This document shows, piece after piece, positions 24,341-32,586 of a stretch of DNA of 64,000 bases (the first letter of the stretch is position 1; every line of letters starts with the position of its first letter). The notes under the pieces were generated by a model. That model was not told the origin of the DNA. It saw only the letters and a list, made by a program, of their open reading frames with translations, and searched no databases. The position numbers and the translations under genes were made by a program. This DNA comes from Pseudomonas sp. UMAB-08 (GTDB lineage: Bacteria > Pseudomonadota > Gammaproteobacteria > Pseudomonadales > Pseudomonadaceae): assembly GCF_900095225.1 (NCBI RefSeq), contig NZ_LT607425.1, forward strand, positions 54,767 to 118,766, read 5' to 3'.

Positions 24341-25595
24341 CGAAACGCCCGAGTAACGGTTGCGGCAGCGCGTCGGGTTTGGCCAGCAGTAATTGCGCTG
24401 TACCGATGGTCCGTTCAAGGAAGCCACCTTCGCAGTAGCACAGGTAAAACTCCCACAGCCGCAGGAAGTAATCGTCGTAGCCCAACTCCGTCAAGTAGCC
24501 GTGGGCGTGACGAAAGTTGTCGTGCCACAGGCGCAGGGTTCGCGCGTAGTGCAGGCCGAAATCCTCCATGTGCAGCATGTTCATGTCGGTGTCACGGCCG
24601 ACGATCTCCAGCATCCGTTGCACCGACGGTAAAGCGCCGCCGGGGAAAATGTAGCGCTGGATAAAATCGACGCTATTTTTGGCTTGCTCGTAACGTTGCT
24701 CGCGGATGGTGATCGCTTGCAGCAGCATCAGCCCATTGTTTTTCAGCAGTTGCGCGCACTGTTTGAAATAGGTGGGTAAAAACCGATGGCCCACCGCTTC
24801 GATCATTTCAATGGACACCAGTTTGTCGTATTGGCCGGTCAGGTCGCGGTAGTCCTTGAGCAGCAGGGTCACCTGGTCCTTTAAGCCCATCTTGGCAATG
24901 CGCTTCTCGGTGTAAGCGAATTGCTCTTTTGACAGGGTGGTGGTGGTGACTTTACAGCCGTAATATTGCGCCGCATAAATGGCCATGCTGCCCCAGCCCG
25001 TGCCGATTTCCAGTAAATGATCGGTGGGTTTGAGGTCGAGTTTCTGACAGATACGCTCCAGTTTGTTCAGTTGCGCCTGTTCCAGGGTGTCATCTGGACT
25101 GAGGAACTGCGCCGCGGAATACATCATGGTCGGGTCGAGGAACTGTTCGAACAGCTCATTGCCGAGGTCATAGTGGGCCTCGATGTTTTTCTGCGACCCT
25201 TTGCGCGTATTGCGATTGAGCCAATGCAGGGCCTGAATGAAGGGTCGCCCCAGTTTGGCCAGACCACCCTCCATGGCGTCGAGGACTTCCATGTTGCTGA
25301 CGAAGACCCTGATCACCGTGGTCAGGTCGGGCGTGCTCCAGTAACCGTGGATAAACGCCTCACCCGCGCCGATCGAGCCGTTGCTGGCGATCATGCCCCA
25401 GGCGGCTGGGTCGAGAATATGGATCTGCGCTTGCTGTACGGCACCGGTCGCGCCGAATACCTGACGCTCGTCGCCCTCGATGACCACCAGTTGCCCGCGC
25501 TGCAATCGGGCAAGCTGGCGCAATACGCCGCGCCGCAGAATACCCGCTGTGAGGCTGTTGGTGCTCAAGCTGGCCGATACGCTACTGCTTTTCAT
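24333..25595 (-). CDS. Cyclopropane-fatty-acyl-phospholipid synthase family methyltransferase
   Basis: This SAM-dependent enzyme transfers a methyl group to unsaturated acyl chains of membrane phospholipids. The start at 25595 (MKSSSVSASLSTNSL) gives 420 aa and overlaps the DUF1365 gene by 14 bp. SAM motif I LLEIGTGWGSMAIYAAQYYG lies in the middle, with TTLSKEQ and YDKLVSIEMIEAVG following, all typical of CfaA-like enzymes. In Rhodobacter and other bacteria a Cfa-like methyltransferase beside DUF1365 and a flavin oxidoreductase makes methylated or furan fatty acids rather than simple cyclopropanes. That alternative is likely here but not provable from sequence. Confidence 0.88.
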   Translation of the reverse strand: MKSSSVSASLSTNSLTAGILRRGVLRQLARLQRGQLVVIEGDERQVFGATGAVQQAQIHILDPAAWGMIASNGSIGAGEAFIHGYWSTPDLTTVIRVFVSNMEVLDAMEGGLAKLGRPFIQALHWLNRNTRKGSQKNIEAHYDLGNELFEQFLDPTMMYSAAQFLSPDDTLEQAQLNKLERICQKLDLKPTDHLLEIGTGWGSMAIYAAQYYGCKVTTTTLSKEQFAYTEKRIAKMGLKDQVTLLLKDYRDLTGQYDKLVSIEMIEAVGHRFLPTYFKQCAQLLKNNGLMLLQAITIREQRYEQAKNSVDFIQRYIFPGGALPSVQRMLEIVGRDTDMNMLHMEDFGLHYARTLRLWHDNFRHAHGYLTELGYDDYFLRLWEFYLCYCEGGFLERTIGTAQLLLAKPDALPQPLLGRFDA

Positions 25596-26382
25596 GGCGA
25601 GATTCCTTGGGTTGCACGGCGGCAATGCGGTAGGCGCCGTCGGCGGCCTGATGAGAGAAAATCGGCATTCGTTTGATCAGCAGGCGCAACGCTTGCCAAT
25701 AGATCGCCAGGCAGGTTTTGGCGGTCATCCACGGAAATTCGAGCAAATGACGATGCAGGCTGGCGCGGTTCAGGGCCTGGCGTTGCAGGTTGAGCGTGGC
25801 GTCAAACACCTTGAACTCGCCCTGCCAGTCGGCCATGTGCACGCCGAGCTTTTCGGTCGGCGGGCTGAAGCTCATGCGGTATTCCAGATCGCGTGGCAGA
25901 AACGGCGAAACGTGGAAGGCCTTGGCCACCGCGAAGTGCTGATGGCCTGTTCCGTTGGCCGGCAGGATGTAGTGATAACGCTCGCGCCACGGCGTATTAC
26001 TGACCTCGCAGAGGATCGCGGCCAGTCGGCCGTCGCTCTCGTGGCAATAAAAAAAACTCACCGGGTTGAAGGCCAGGCCCCAACTGCGGGCTTGGGTCAG
26101 CAGGCAAATCGAGCCTTGGGGTGTGTGGCCCAGGGCGGCACCGACCAGCTCACGCACTGCATCGATCAGGGGCACGCCGCGCCCGGTGTAGGCGTGCAGG
26201 TAGTCGCTTTGGCGAAACGAAAACGGCGCAAAACGGCTGCTGCCGGCCAGAGGTGACAGGCCAAGCACTGCGTCTTGTTCGTCCAGGTCCAGATACAGCA
26301 GGCCGATCCGATAACGGAAGTCATGGGGTTTGGGCGAAAACCGCCGATGGGCGATCCAGCCGCTGTACAGGGCGCTGTTCAC
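25582..26382 (-). CDS. DUF1365 family protein
   Basis: The 266-aa protein starts MNSALYSGWIAHRRFSPKPH, the characteristic DUF1365 opening, and contains the conserved AFNPVSFFYCH segment and a later SNTPWRERYHYIL stretch. No enzyme mechanism is established to my knowledge. DUF1365 genes almost always sit between an FAD amine-oxidase-like gene and a Cfa-like gene, as here, which points to a shared lipid-modification pathway. It overlaps both neighbours. Confidence 0.85.
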   Translation of the reverse strand: MNSALYSGWIAHRRFSPKPHDFRYRIGLLYLDLDEQDAVLGLSPLAGSSRFAPFSFRQSDYLHAYTGRGVPLIDAVRELVGAALGHTPQGSICLLTQARSWGLAFNPVSFFYCHESDGRLAAILCEVSNTPWRERYHYILPANGTGHQHFAVAKAFHVSPFLPRDLEYRMSFSPPTEKLGVHMADWQGEFKVFDATLNLQRQALNRASLHRHLLEFPWMTAKTCLAIYWQALRLLIKRMPIFSHQAADGAYRIAAVQPKESRHEKQ

Positions 26383-27626
26383 AGCGATTCACCGAAGGCC
26401 TGGGCCACTCGCAGGCCACTGACCACGCCATCTTCATGAAAGCCGTTGGCCCAGTAAGCGCCGCAATAATAGGTGTGTTTGTCGCCATGCAGTTCTTCCC
26501 AGCGCGCTTGCGCCGCAACGGCGGCCAGGCTGTATTGCGGGTGCGCATAGCGGTAGCGAGCGAGGATCTTGCTCGGGTCGATGGCGGCGGTCTGGTTCAG
26601 GCTCACGCAAAACCGGGTGTCGCTGTCGATCCCTTGCAGGATGTTCATGTCGTATGTCACGGCCGCGAGGTGCTGGCCAGCATTGCCCAGGCGGTAGTTC
26701 CAGCTGGCCCAGGCCAACGGACGCTTGGGCAACAACTGGATATCGGTGTGCAGCACCACATCATTGTCGGCGTAGGGCAGGGCGCCGAGGATGTCCTGTT
26801 CGGCCAGGCTCGGTTGTGCCAGCAGACGCAGGGCTTGATCGCTGTGGCAGGCAAATACCACCTTGTCAAAACGCTCGCTGCCCGCTGCGCTGTGGATCAT
26901 CACACCTTCGTCATCGCGCTCGACTCGGGTCACAGGGCAGTTGAGGCGAATTTTTTCGCGAAACGAGGCGGTCATGGGTTCGATGTAACGGCTTGATCCG
27001 CCTTCGACCACACACCACTGCGGCCGGTTACTGACAGAGAGCAGGCCGTGATTCTTGAAGAACCGAACAAAAAATTGCAGGGGAAACGAGAGCATGTCGG
27101 CCAATGACATCGACCAGATCGCAGCCCCCATTGGCACGATGTAATGCTCGGTGAAACGTTGCCCGTAACCCCCGGTTTTCAGGTAGTCGCCGAGAGTTGT
27201 ATCGGCGGCAATACGCTGGCTGTACAGATCGTTCAGCGCTTCGCGGTTGAAGCGCAGGATGTCGCGCAACATCCCCCAGAACGAGGGCGAACAGAGGTTG
27301 CTGCGCTGGGCAAACAGGCTATTGAGGGTATTGCCGTTGTACTCGGTGCCCGAAACAGGGTCGCACACCGAAAAGCTCATTTCCGTGGCCTTGAAGGTCA
27401 CGCCCAGCGTGGTCAGCAAGCGAATGAAATTCGGGTAGGTCCAGTCGTTGAACACGATGAAGCCGGTATCAATGGCGTGCTGTTGGCCGTTGACGGTCAC
27501 GTCCACGGTATGGGTGTGGCCACCAATCCAGTCAGCCGCTTCAAACACACTGATCTCATGGTTGCGATTGAGTAAGTACGCGGTGGTCAGCCCCGCGATG
27601 CCACTGCCAATGATCGCGACTTTCAT
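26379..27626 (-). CDS. FAD-dependent oxidoreductase (amine-oxidase / desaturase-like)
   Basis: The start at 27626 (MKVAIIGSGIAGLTTAYLLN) has GAGGAACACCCC upstream and gives 415 aa. The dinucleotide-binding GxGxxG is at residues 7-12. The next conserved stretch, SVFEAADWIGGHTHTVDV, is typical of the protein family placed beside DUF1365/Cfa genes. It likely oxidises or desaturates a lipid acyl chain or its methylated product; the substrate is unproven. It overlaps the SDR gene by 4 bp and the DUF1365 gene by 4 bp. Confidence 0.87.
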   Translation of the reverse strand: MKVAIIGSGIAGLTTAYLLNRNHEISVFEAADWIGGHTHTVDVTVNGQQHAIDTGFIVFNDWTYPNFIRLLTTLGVTFKATEMSFSVCDPVSGTEYNGNTLNSLFAQRSNLCSPSFWGMLRDILRFNREALNDLYSQRIAADTTLGDYLKTGGYGQRFTEHYIVPMGAAIWSMSLADMLSFPLQFFVRFFKNHGLLSVSNRPQWCVVEGGSSRYIEPMTASFREKIRLNCPVTRVERDDEGVMIHSAAGSERFDKVVFACHSDQALRLLAQPSLAEQDILGALPYADNDVVLHTDIQLLPKRPLAWASWNYRLGNAGQHLAAVTYDMNILQGIDSDTRFCVSLNQTAAIDPSKILARYRYAHPQYSLAAVAAQARWEELHGDKHTYYCGAYWANGFHEDGVVSGLRVAQAFGESL

Positions 27627-28411
27627 GGGGTGTTCCTCTCCGTGCTCGATGAGCGAACCATGCATTTGCCAAGCGCGAGCTGCAGGCGTGTGGGCAGTAG
27701 TGCCAGTAGGCGCAGGGTGAAAATGAATGCAGCAGGGAAGGCGATCTCCAAGGGCCGACGCGGGCGTTGAAGGCGCTCGGCAATGTGCCGGGCGGCCTTG
27801 TCCACGGGCCAGCGCATGGGCATGGGGAAATCGTTTTGGGCGGTCAGTGGTGTGTCGACAAAGCCTGGGCTGACGAGGGTCACGTCGATGCCTTCGTGGG
27901 CCAGGTCAATGCGCAAGGCTTCGAACAGATAACGCAGGCCTGCCTTGGAAGCGCCGTAGGCTTCCGCGCGGGACAGTGCCAGATAGGTCACTGAACTAGA
28001 GACGGCCACGAGGTGCGGTTTTCTACCCTCGCGCAGCAGTGGCAGCGCTTCCTGGACGCAGTAACTGCTGGCCAGCAGATTGGTCCGCACCACGCGCTCG
28101 ATCACGGCGGCATCGAACTGTTTGCAGTCGACATATTCACAGGTGCCAGCATTCAGGATCACGGTATCCACGGAACCCCATACCTGACCAATGCGCTCGC
28201 CGATGGCTTTGACCTGTTCGCTGTCGGTGATGTCGCCGGGCGCCAGCAGAACCTGTCGTGGGTAACGTGCATCAAGGGCCTCTAGCGGCCCCAGCGTGCG
28301 GGCAGTCAGGGCCAGTCGGTGGCCAGACTTGAGCAGTTCTTCGGCCAGCGCCAGACCGATGCCACTGCTGGCGCCGGTCAGCCAGATACGTCGTGCGTCA
28401 GGATGCGTCAT
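27623..28411 (-). CDS. Short-chain dehydrogenase/reductase
   Basis: The 262-aa NAD(P)-dependent SDR has the cofactor motif TGASSGIG at residues 13-20, an NAG motif in VILNAGTCEYVD, and the catalytic Ser and YxxxK in SSVTYLALSRAEAYGASKAG. The C-terminal region after the SDR fold has a hydrophobic stretch (AAFIFTLRLLALLP) that could attach it to the membrane. The substrate is unknown; its position suggests a carbonyl or alcohol intermediate of lipid modification. It overlaps both flanking genes by 4 bp. Confidence 0.88.
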   Translation of the reverse strand: MTHPDARRIWLTGASSGIGLALAEELLKSGHRLALTARTLGPLEALDARYPRQVLLAPGDITDSEQVKAIGERIGQVWGSVDTVILNAGTCEYVDCKQFDAAVIERVVRTNLLASSYCVQEALPLLREGRKPHLVAVSSSVTYLALSRAEAYGASKAGLRYLFEALRIDLAHEGIDVTLVSPGFVDTPLTAQNDFPMPMRWPVDKAARHIAERLQRPRRPLEIAFPAAFIFTLRLLALLPTRLQLALGKCMVRSSSTERNTP

Positions 28412-28830
28412 ACCAGTCTCCTTTTTAGCCAGGCGATGGCTTGTCCCATGACCGGCACGTGCTCATAGAGCAGGGCGCCAGCGTCGAAGAAGTCGCGGTG
28501 CTGGTAAACCTTGTCGTGCCACAGCAAGTGTGAGCAGCCCTCAACCCGGATCAGCTGACCGGCATTTAATCGCGGGTGACAAAAACTCATGGTCCAGCGC
28601 AGGTAGCCTTTGCCTTCGCCTATTTGATCGAACGCATAGAAATCGAAGCGCAGTTGGTTGACGTTGGTATACAGCTCGCTGAAATACCGACGTACATCCT
28701 TGAGGCCATGAACGGCATGCAAGGGGTCGGTAAACACCACGTCGTCGCTGTACAGCTCGCCAAGCCGATCCAGGTTGTGCTTATCCAGTGCGGCAAAGCG
28801 CTGGGCAAACTGGCGCAGAAAGTCACTCAT
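28408..28830 (-). CDS. NTF2-like / SnoaL-type protein
   Basis: The start at 28830 (MSDFLRQFAQRFAALDKHN) overlaps the photolyase stop by 8 bp and gives 140 aa. The pattern LGELYSDDVVFTDPLHAVHG is typical of NTF2-like proteins, a cone-shaped fold that can bind small hydrophobic ligands or act as an isomerase. No catalytic residues can be assigned. Members are regularly found beside the SDR and Cfa-like genes in such blocks. Confidence 0.8.
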   Translation of the reverse strand: MSDFLRQFAQRFAALDKHNLDRLGELYSDDVVFTDPLHAVHGLKDVRRYFSELYTNVNQLRFDFYAFDQIGEGKGYLRWTMSFCHPRLNAGQLIRVEGCSHLLWHDKVYQHRDFFDAGALLYEHVPVMGQAIAWLKRRLV

Positions 28831-30268
28831 AGCCGCCACCCACAGGCTGCCTATGCGGCAGGCCTTTAAAGGCAGCCAGTGCACGCTCGCGGCTTGCTCT
28901 CAAATCAACCATGGGTTTCGGATAGTCGCCCACGCCGAACAGACCGCCCATGGTCGCCGGGTTGTGGATATCTTTTTTGTTCAGATTCCCCAGTTCGGGC
29001 AGCCAGCGCTTGATGAAGCGACCTTCACCGTCGAATCTCTCCGACTGACTGAGGGGGTTGAAAATCCGGAAATAGGGCGCCGAGTCGGTACCCGTGGACG
29101 AACTCCATTGCCAGCCGCCGTTGTTTGCCGCCAGATCACCGTCAATCAAGTGCTGCATGAAAAACCGCTCACCCAGGCGCCAATCGATCAGCAGGTTTTT
29201 GGTCAGGAACATGGCGACGACCATCCTTAGCCGGTTGTGCATCCAGCCTGTTTCCAGCAGTTGGCGCATGGCGGCATCAATAATGGGCAGGCCGGTGCGG
29301 GCTTCTTGCCACGCCGCCAATTCTTCAGGCGCGTCGCGCCACGGCACTGCTTCGGTTTCCGGGCGAAAGGCGCGGTGCCGGGAAACCCGTGGAGAGCCGA
29401 CCAAGGTATGTTTGTAAAATTCACGCCAGAGCAGTTCGTTGATCCAGGTGACGCAGCCGACGTTGCCGGTCTCGAATTCGCCGTGGTTGCTCATCAGCGC
29501 GGCGTGCAGGCACTGGCGGGGAGATATCACCCCGGCAACAAGGTACGCAGACAGCTGGCTGGTGCCCGGTTTTGCCGGAAAGTCCCGTTCGCTCTGGTAG
29601 TAACCGATCTGTTCCTCGGTGAAGGCGTCAAGACGCCGACGCGCCTCGTCTTCTCCTGCGGGCCAAAGCGTGCGCAACGCCTCTGTCGGTGGGGCGAAAC
29701 CCTCGACATGGTGCGGCACGGCATCACTGTGGATGCTCAGCCTGTGTTGCGCTTCAGGTGCGTGGACCAGGCGCGGCATGGCTTCGTGCAGACGCGAATA
29801 GCAGACTCTGCGGAACTGACTGAAGACCTGGAAATAACTACCGGCTTTGGTCAGGACGCTGCCGGGCTTGAACAGCAACTGATCCAGGTAGCGGTAGACA
29901 TTAATCCCGGCCTGCTCCAGGGCTTCGGTGACGGCGCGATCCCGATTCGTTTCATTGATGCCGTATTCGTCATTGAGGTGCAGGCCCTCGATGGTGTGCT
30001 CTTTGCACAGATCGAGCAGCACCTTGGGCGCCTGATCCCAGGTGTCGGCATGGCGGATCAACAGCGGCACATTCAGTGCGCCCAGCGCGTTACCCAGCTC
30101 AACCAGGTTGCGCAACCAGAAGTCGACCTTGCAGGCGGCATCGTCATGGGCCTGCCACTGCCCAGGGCTGATCAGGTACACCGCCACCGTCGGGCCGCGC
30201 TCCATGGCGGCGGTCAAGGCAGTGTTGTCATGCAGGCGCAGGTCGCTGCGCAGCCAAATCAGTTGCAT
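28823..30268 (-). CDS. phrB: Deoxyribodipyrimidine photolyase (CPD class I)
   Basis: This light-driven flavoenzyme repairs cyclobutane pyrimidine dimers. The 481-aa protein starts MQLIWLRSDLRLHDN. An N-terminal antenna-chromophore domain is followed by the FAD-binding helical domain. The C-terminal signature WSSSTGTDSAPYFRIFNP and the Trp-rich segments for electron transfer are present. The stop overlaps the NTF2-like gene and the regulator gene ends 9 bp upstream, so photolyase is cotranscribed with its MerR neighbour and with the lipid genes. Confidence 0.95.
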   Translation of the reverse strand: MQLIWLRSDLRLHDNTALTAAMERGPTVAVYLISPGQWQAHDDAACKVDFWLRNLVELGNALGALNVPLLIRHADTWDQAPKVLLDLCKEHTIEGLHLNDEYGINETNRDRAVTEALEQAGINVYRYLDQLLFKPGSVLTKAGSYFQVFSQFRRVCYSRLHEAMPRLVHAPEAQHRLSIHSDAVPHHVEGFAPPTEALRTLWPAGEDEARRRLDAFTEEQIGYYQSERDFPAKPGTSQLSAYLVAGVISPRQCLHAALMSNHGEFETGNVGCVTWINELLWREFYKHTLVGSPRVSRHRAFRPETEAVPWRDAPEELAAWQEARTGLPIIDAAMRQLLETGWMHNRLRMVVAMFLTKNLLIDWRLGERFFMQHLIDGDLAANNGGWQWSSSTGTDSAPYFRIFNPLSQSERFDGEGRFIKRWLPELGNLNKKDIHNPATMGGLFGVGDYPKPMVDLRASRERALAAFKGLPHRQPVGGGYE

Positions 30269-30277
30269 GGTCGTTCC

Positions 30278-31228
30278 TTAGATGAGCCCGAGTTGGTGCA
30301 GCGCGGCTTGGGCTGACAGGGGATCTTCGGCGAGGGTCAATCCGTCGATCTCAGTGGTAGATACGGACAGCTCGGCAAAGTGGATGCATACCGTGGGTCC
30401 GGTCAGCAGCTTGGGGCAGGCGATGTTGCTCAAAAGCTTGGGCAATTGGCTGAGGTTCAGTGCCTTGCTGGAATACAGCAGCAGGGCGCGGGCCTGCAGG
30501 TACTCCACCGCGAGCGCCAACTCGCCGTTCGGCAGCGGCCAATCGAAGACCTGCACCGGGCAATCGGCGCTGCTGATCAGCCAGGCAGTCAGCCACAGGT
30601 GCGGTTCCAATGGCAGGTCGGACTGATTGACCAGTAACAGAGGAGCGCCGCTGAGTTGGCGGTTGTTGTAGTAGATCCGTGCCCCCAGCTTGCTGCGCAG
30701 CCACGAGTAAAAAAACACGCGCTCCAGCTGCGCGCCGAACTGTCCCTGCCAGCGCTGTTCCAGCTCTGCCAGCAACGGCAGCAAAAGCTGCTCGCAAAGG
30801 GTGCGAGGCGGGTACAGCGCCATGGCCTGATTGACGGTTTCGTCAACCTTGCGTTCGTCCAGTTGGCTGATCGCCTGCATCAACGCCTGGCGCAACGTGT
30901 CCCAGTCGTTTTCAGGGTTGTTCGCGACCGGCTGTTGAGAGTCGAGCAGGTGTTTGACCTGGCTGACCGAGACGCCCCGGTTGAGCCACGTCAGGATCGT
31001 CAGGATGCGTTGCACATGCTCGGCCGAATACAGGCGATGGCCTTTGGGCGTGCGCTGTGGCACCACCAGTCCGTAGCGCCGTTCCCATGCGCGCAGGGTG
31101 ACGGCGTTGACCCCGGTTTGCCGGGCGACTTCGCGGATCGGCAACCAGCCCTGTTCCAGCGCCAATGCGTAGGCATCGGGCCCGGATTCCGGGGCATCGT
31201 CGAGTGCATCGCAGCTAGAATCGTTCAT
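30278..31228 (-). CDS. MerR-family regulator, LitR/CarH-like without obvious B12 site
   Basis: The 316-aa protein has an N-terminal MerR helix-turn-helix: WLPIREVARQTGVN, then WERRYGLVVPQRTPKGHRLY and a wing. The C-terminal part of about 220 residues resembles the helical and Rossmann-like halves of LitR/CarH photoreceptors. However, I do not find the W-x9-EH or the ExHxxG/DxHxxG cobalamin-ligand motifs, so it fits the B12-free class II LitR proteins described in P. putida. Such regulators repress light-inducible promoters and rely on another light signal. It lies directly upstream of phrB and 3 bp after the YbgA-like gene. The TGTACA sites at 32218-32292 and 33591-33641 are the proposed operators. 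Confidence 0.85.
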   Translation of the reverse strand: MNDSSCDALDDAPESGPDAYALALEQGWLPIREVARQTGVNAVTLRAWERRYGLVVPQRTPKGHRLYSAEHVQRILTILTWLNRGVSVSQVKHLLDSQQPVANNPENDWDTLRQALMQAISQLDERKVDETVNQAMALYPPRTLCEQLLLPLLAELEQRWQGQFGAQLERVFFYSWLRSKLGARIYYNNRQLSGAPLLLVNQSDLPLEPHLWLTAWLISSADCPVQVFDWPLPNGELALAVEYLQARALLLYSSKALNLSQLPKLLSNIACPKLLTGPTVCIHFAELSVSTTEIDGLTLAEDPLSAQAALHQLGLI

Positions 31229-31231
31229 GGG

Positions 31232-32197
31232 TTAGATCGCATTTCGCAGGCTGAGATTTTCCGGGTGCGGTTGCAGGTAAATCTGCTGGGCCACGTACGG
31301 GTCGGGGTTCTGGCGCAAGTGATGCTTGAGCAAGGTCAAGGGCACCACCAGCGGCACGATGCCTCGGCGGTATTGAGCAATCAGGCGCTGCATTTCCTGG
31401 CTGTCCCCAGGACTCATGGTTTTTTTGAAATAGCCGTTGAGGTGCTGCAAGACATTGGTGTGGGTGCCACGGGTGGCGCATTTTTTCAGCGCGCTCATCA
31501 ACGCGCTGAAGTAGCGCGGGCCGACTTCATTCGGATCGGCTTTGGCCATGGAACCGAGCATTTTCCCCAACACCCTGTACTGCGCCGGGTGGTTGGCCAT
31601 CAGTTGGTATTTGTAGCGCGAGTGGAATTCGGTCAGCCCGCGACGGGTCAGTCCGTTGCGCAGCAAGGCTTGCCAGTCGGCGTAGGCAAACACGCGGGTG
31701 ATGAAGTTTTCTCGCAGCACCGGGTCATTGAGGCGACCGTCTTCTTCCACCGGCAGATTCGGGTGCCGAGCGCAAAAAGCCTGGGCATAAATCCCACGAC
31801 CGCCGTCCGTTGCCGGTACGCCGTTGTCCTGGTAGACCTTGACCCGCTCCAGACCGCATGAGGGGGACTTTTGCATAAAGATGTAGCCGCAGATGTCGTC
31901 CATTTCGGTCGCCATGTGCGTGCCGTAATCTGCCAGCGCCTGGGTCACGTTCAATTCGCTGTGCACGCTGCCGACCGCCTGTGGATTAGCGGGGTCACCG
32001 ATCAGGCGAATGGCTTCGCGGGGAATGCCCATGCCGATGGCCACTTCCGGGCAGGCCGGTACGAAGTCGAAATGCTCATTCAGGCTGCGGGTACACAGGT
32101 GCGACTCTTTGTGGCCGCCGTTAAAACGCACTTCGACGCCCATCAGGCAGGCGCTGACGCCGAGCTTCGGTTTGTGGATGGCGGGGGTGCTGGTCAT
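31232..32197 (-). CDS. DUF523-DUF1722 (YbgA) fusion protein
   Basis: The start at 32197 (MTSTPAIHKPKLGVSACLMG) gives 321 aa; earlier ATGs lie in the promoter region. The N-terminal DUF523 half contains SACLMGVEVRFNGGHK and PACPEVAIGMGIPR, with conserved Cys residues and CEXP-like segments. The C-terminal half is the YbgA/DUF1722 domain, with the segment YHSRYKYQLMANHPAQY-like pattern. Function is unknown, though in E. coli ybgA is cotranscribed with phr, and the same association holds here. It is the first gene of the nine-gene operon. Confidence 0.88.
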   Translation of the reverse strand: MTSTPAIHKPKLGVSACLMGVEVRFNGGHKESHLCTRSLNEHFDFVPACPEVAIGMGIPREAIRLIGDPANPQAVGSVHSELNVTQALADYGTHMATEMDDICGYIFMQKSPSCGLERVKVYQDNGVPATDGGRGIYAQAFCARHPNLPVEEDGRLNDPVLRENFITRVFAYADWQALLRNGLTRRGLTEFHSRYKYQLMANHPAQYRVLGKMLGSMAKADPNEVGPRYFSALMSALKKCATRGTHTNVLQHLNGYFKKTMSPGDSQEMQRLIAQYRRGIVPLVVPLTLLKHHLRQNPDPYVAQQIYLQPHPENLSLRNAI

Positions 32198-32217
32198 AAC
32201 GAACCTCTGAGCTGGAC

Positions 32218-32243
32218 TTGTACAGATACTGTTTTCTGTACAA
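32218..32243. promoter_or_regulatory. Proximal LitR-like operator (inverted TTGTACA pair)
   Basis: TTGTACAG (32218-32225) and CTGTACAA (32236-32243) form a perfect 8-bp inverted repeat around a 10-bp centre. The two TGTACA cores start 18 bp apart. The site covers the start region of the operon mRNA. Confidence 0.65.
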
Positions 32244-32252
32244 CTTAGGTCC

Positions 32253-32280
32253 ATCATAGGTTCGCGCTTGTACAAGTCAA
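32253..32280 (-). promoter_or_regulatory. Predicted sigma-70 promoter of the photolyase/lipid operon
   Basis: On the minus strand TTGACT (32275-32280) and TATGAT (32253-32258) are separated by 16 bp, close to a consensus housekeeping promoter, about 55 bp upstream of the first start codon. TGTACA half-sites lie on both sides of the -35 box and again just downstream of the expected start of transcription, a layout suited to repression. Confidence 0.6.
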
Positions 32281-32292
32281 ATTATTTGTACA
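32267..32292. promoter_or_regulatory. Distal LitR-like operator (TTGTACA pair, 18-bp spacing)
   Basis: CTTGTACAAG (32267-32276) is itself a 10-bp palindrome. A second TTGTACA is at 32286-32292. The TGTACA cores start at 32269 and 32287, again 18 bp apart, and flank the -35 box of the operon promoter. Confidence 0.65.
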
Positions 32293-32370
32293 GGAATTGT
32301 CACGGATTGGCAGAAAGAGGGCTTCCGTGACGAGGTCAGGTAAGGGTTAGGAGAGGTGTTCGGCGCGACG

Positions 32371-32586
32371 CTATTTCCAGCCGAGACACCAGGCTTCAGT
32401 GTTTTGCAGGGTTTGCCAGGGAAAGCGTTCACTGCGCTGGGTGAGCACGGCTTGTAATTCGATATCCAGGACGTTGCCTTCTTCGTCGCAGAACAGTTCG
32501 GTGACCAGAAAATGCTTTTCACGGTGTTGAGGATGGGCTGCTGTCCACTTGGACAGCAGCAATTTACGCGGATTGAAGCGGTTCAT
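32371..32586 (-). CDS. TIGR02450 family Trp-rich protein
   Basis: The start at 32586 overlaps the stop of the upstream oxidoreductase gene by four bases (ATGA) and gives 71 aa beginning MNRFNPRKLLLSKWTAAHP. Three Trp residues (SKWTA, FPWQT, AWCLGWK) and the overall length match this small conserved family of unknown function, often found next to photolyase or cryptochrome genes. It is coregulated with the oxidoreductase. Confidence 0.85.
   Translation of the reverse strand: MNRFNPRKLLLSKWTAAHPQHREKHFLVTELFCDEEGNVLDIELQAVLTQRSERFPWQTLQNTEAWCLGWK

Noticed and set aside
29237..30316. A 359-codon plus-strand frame opposite phrB
   Set aside because: Photolyase motifs on the minus strand are complete. 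The plus-strand frame has no recognisable domain.
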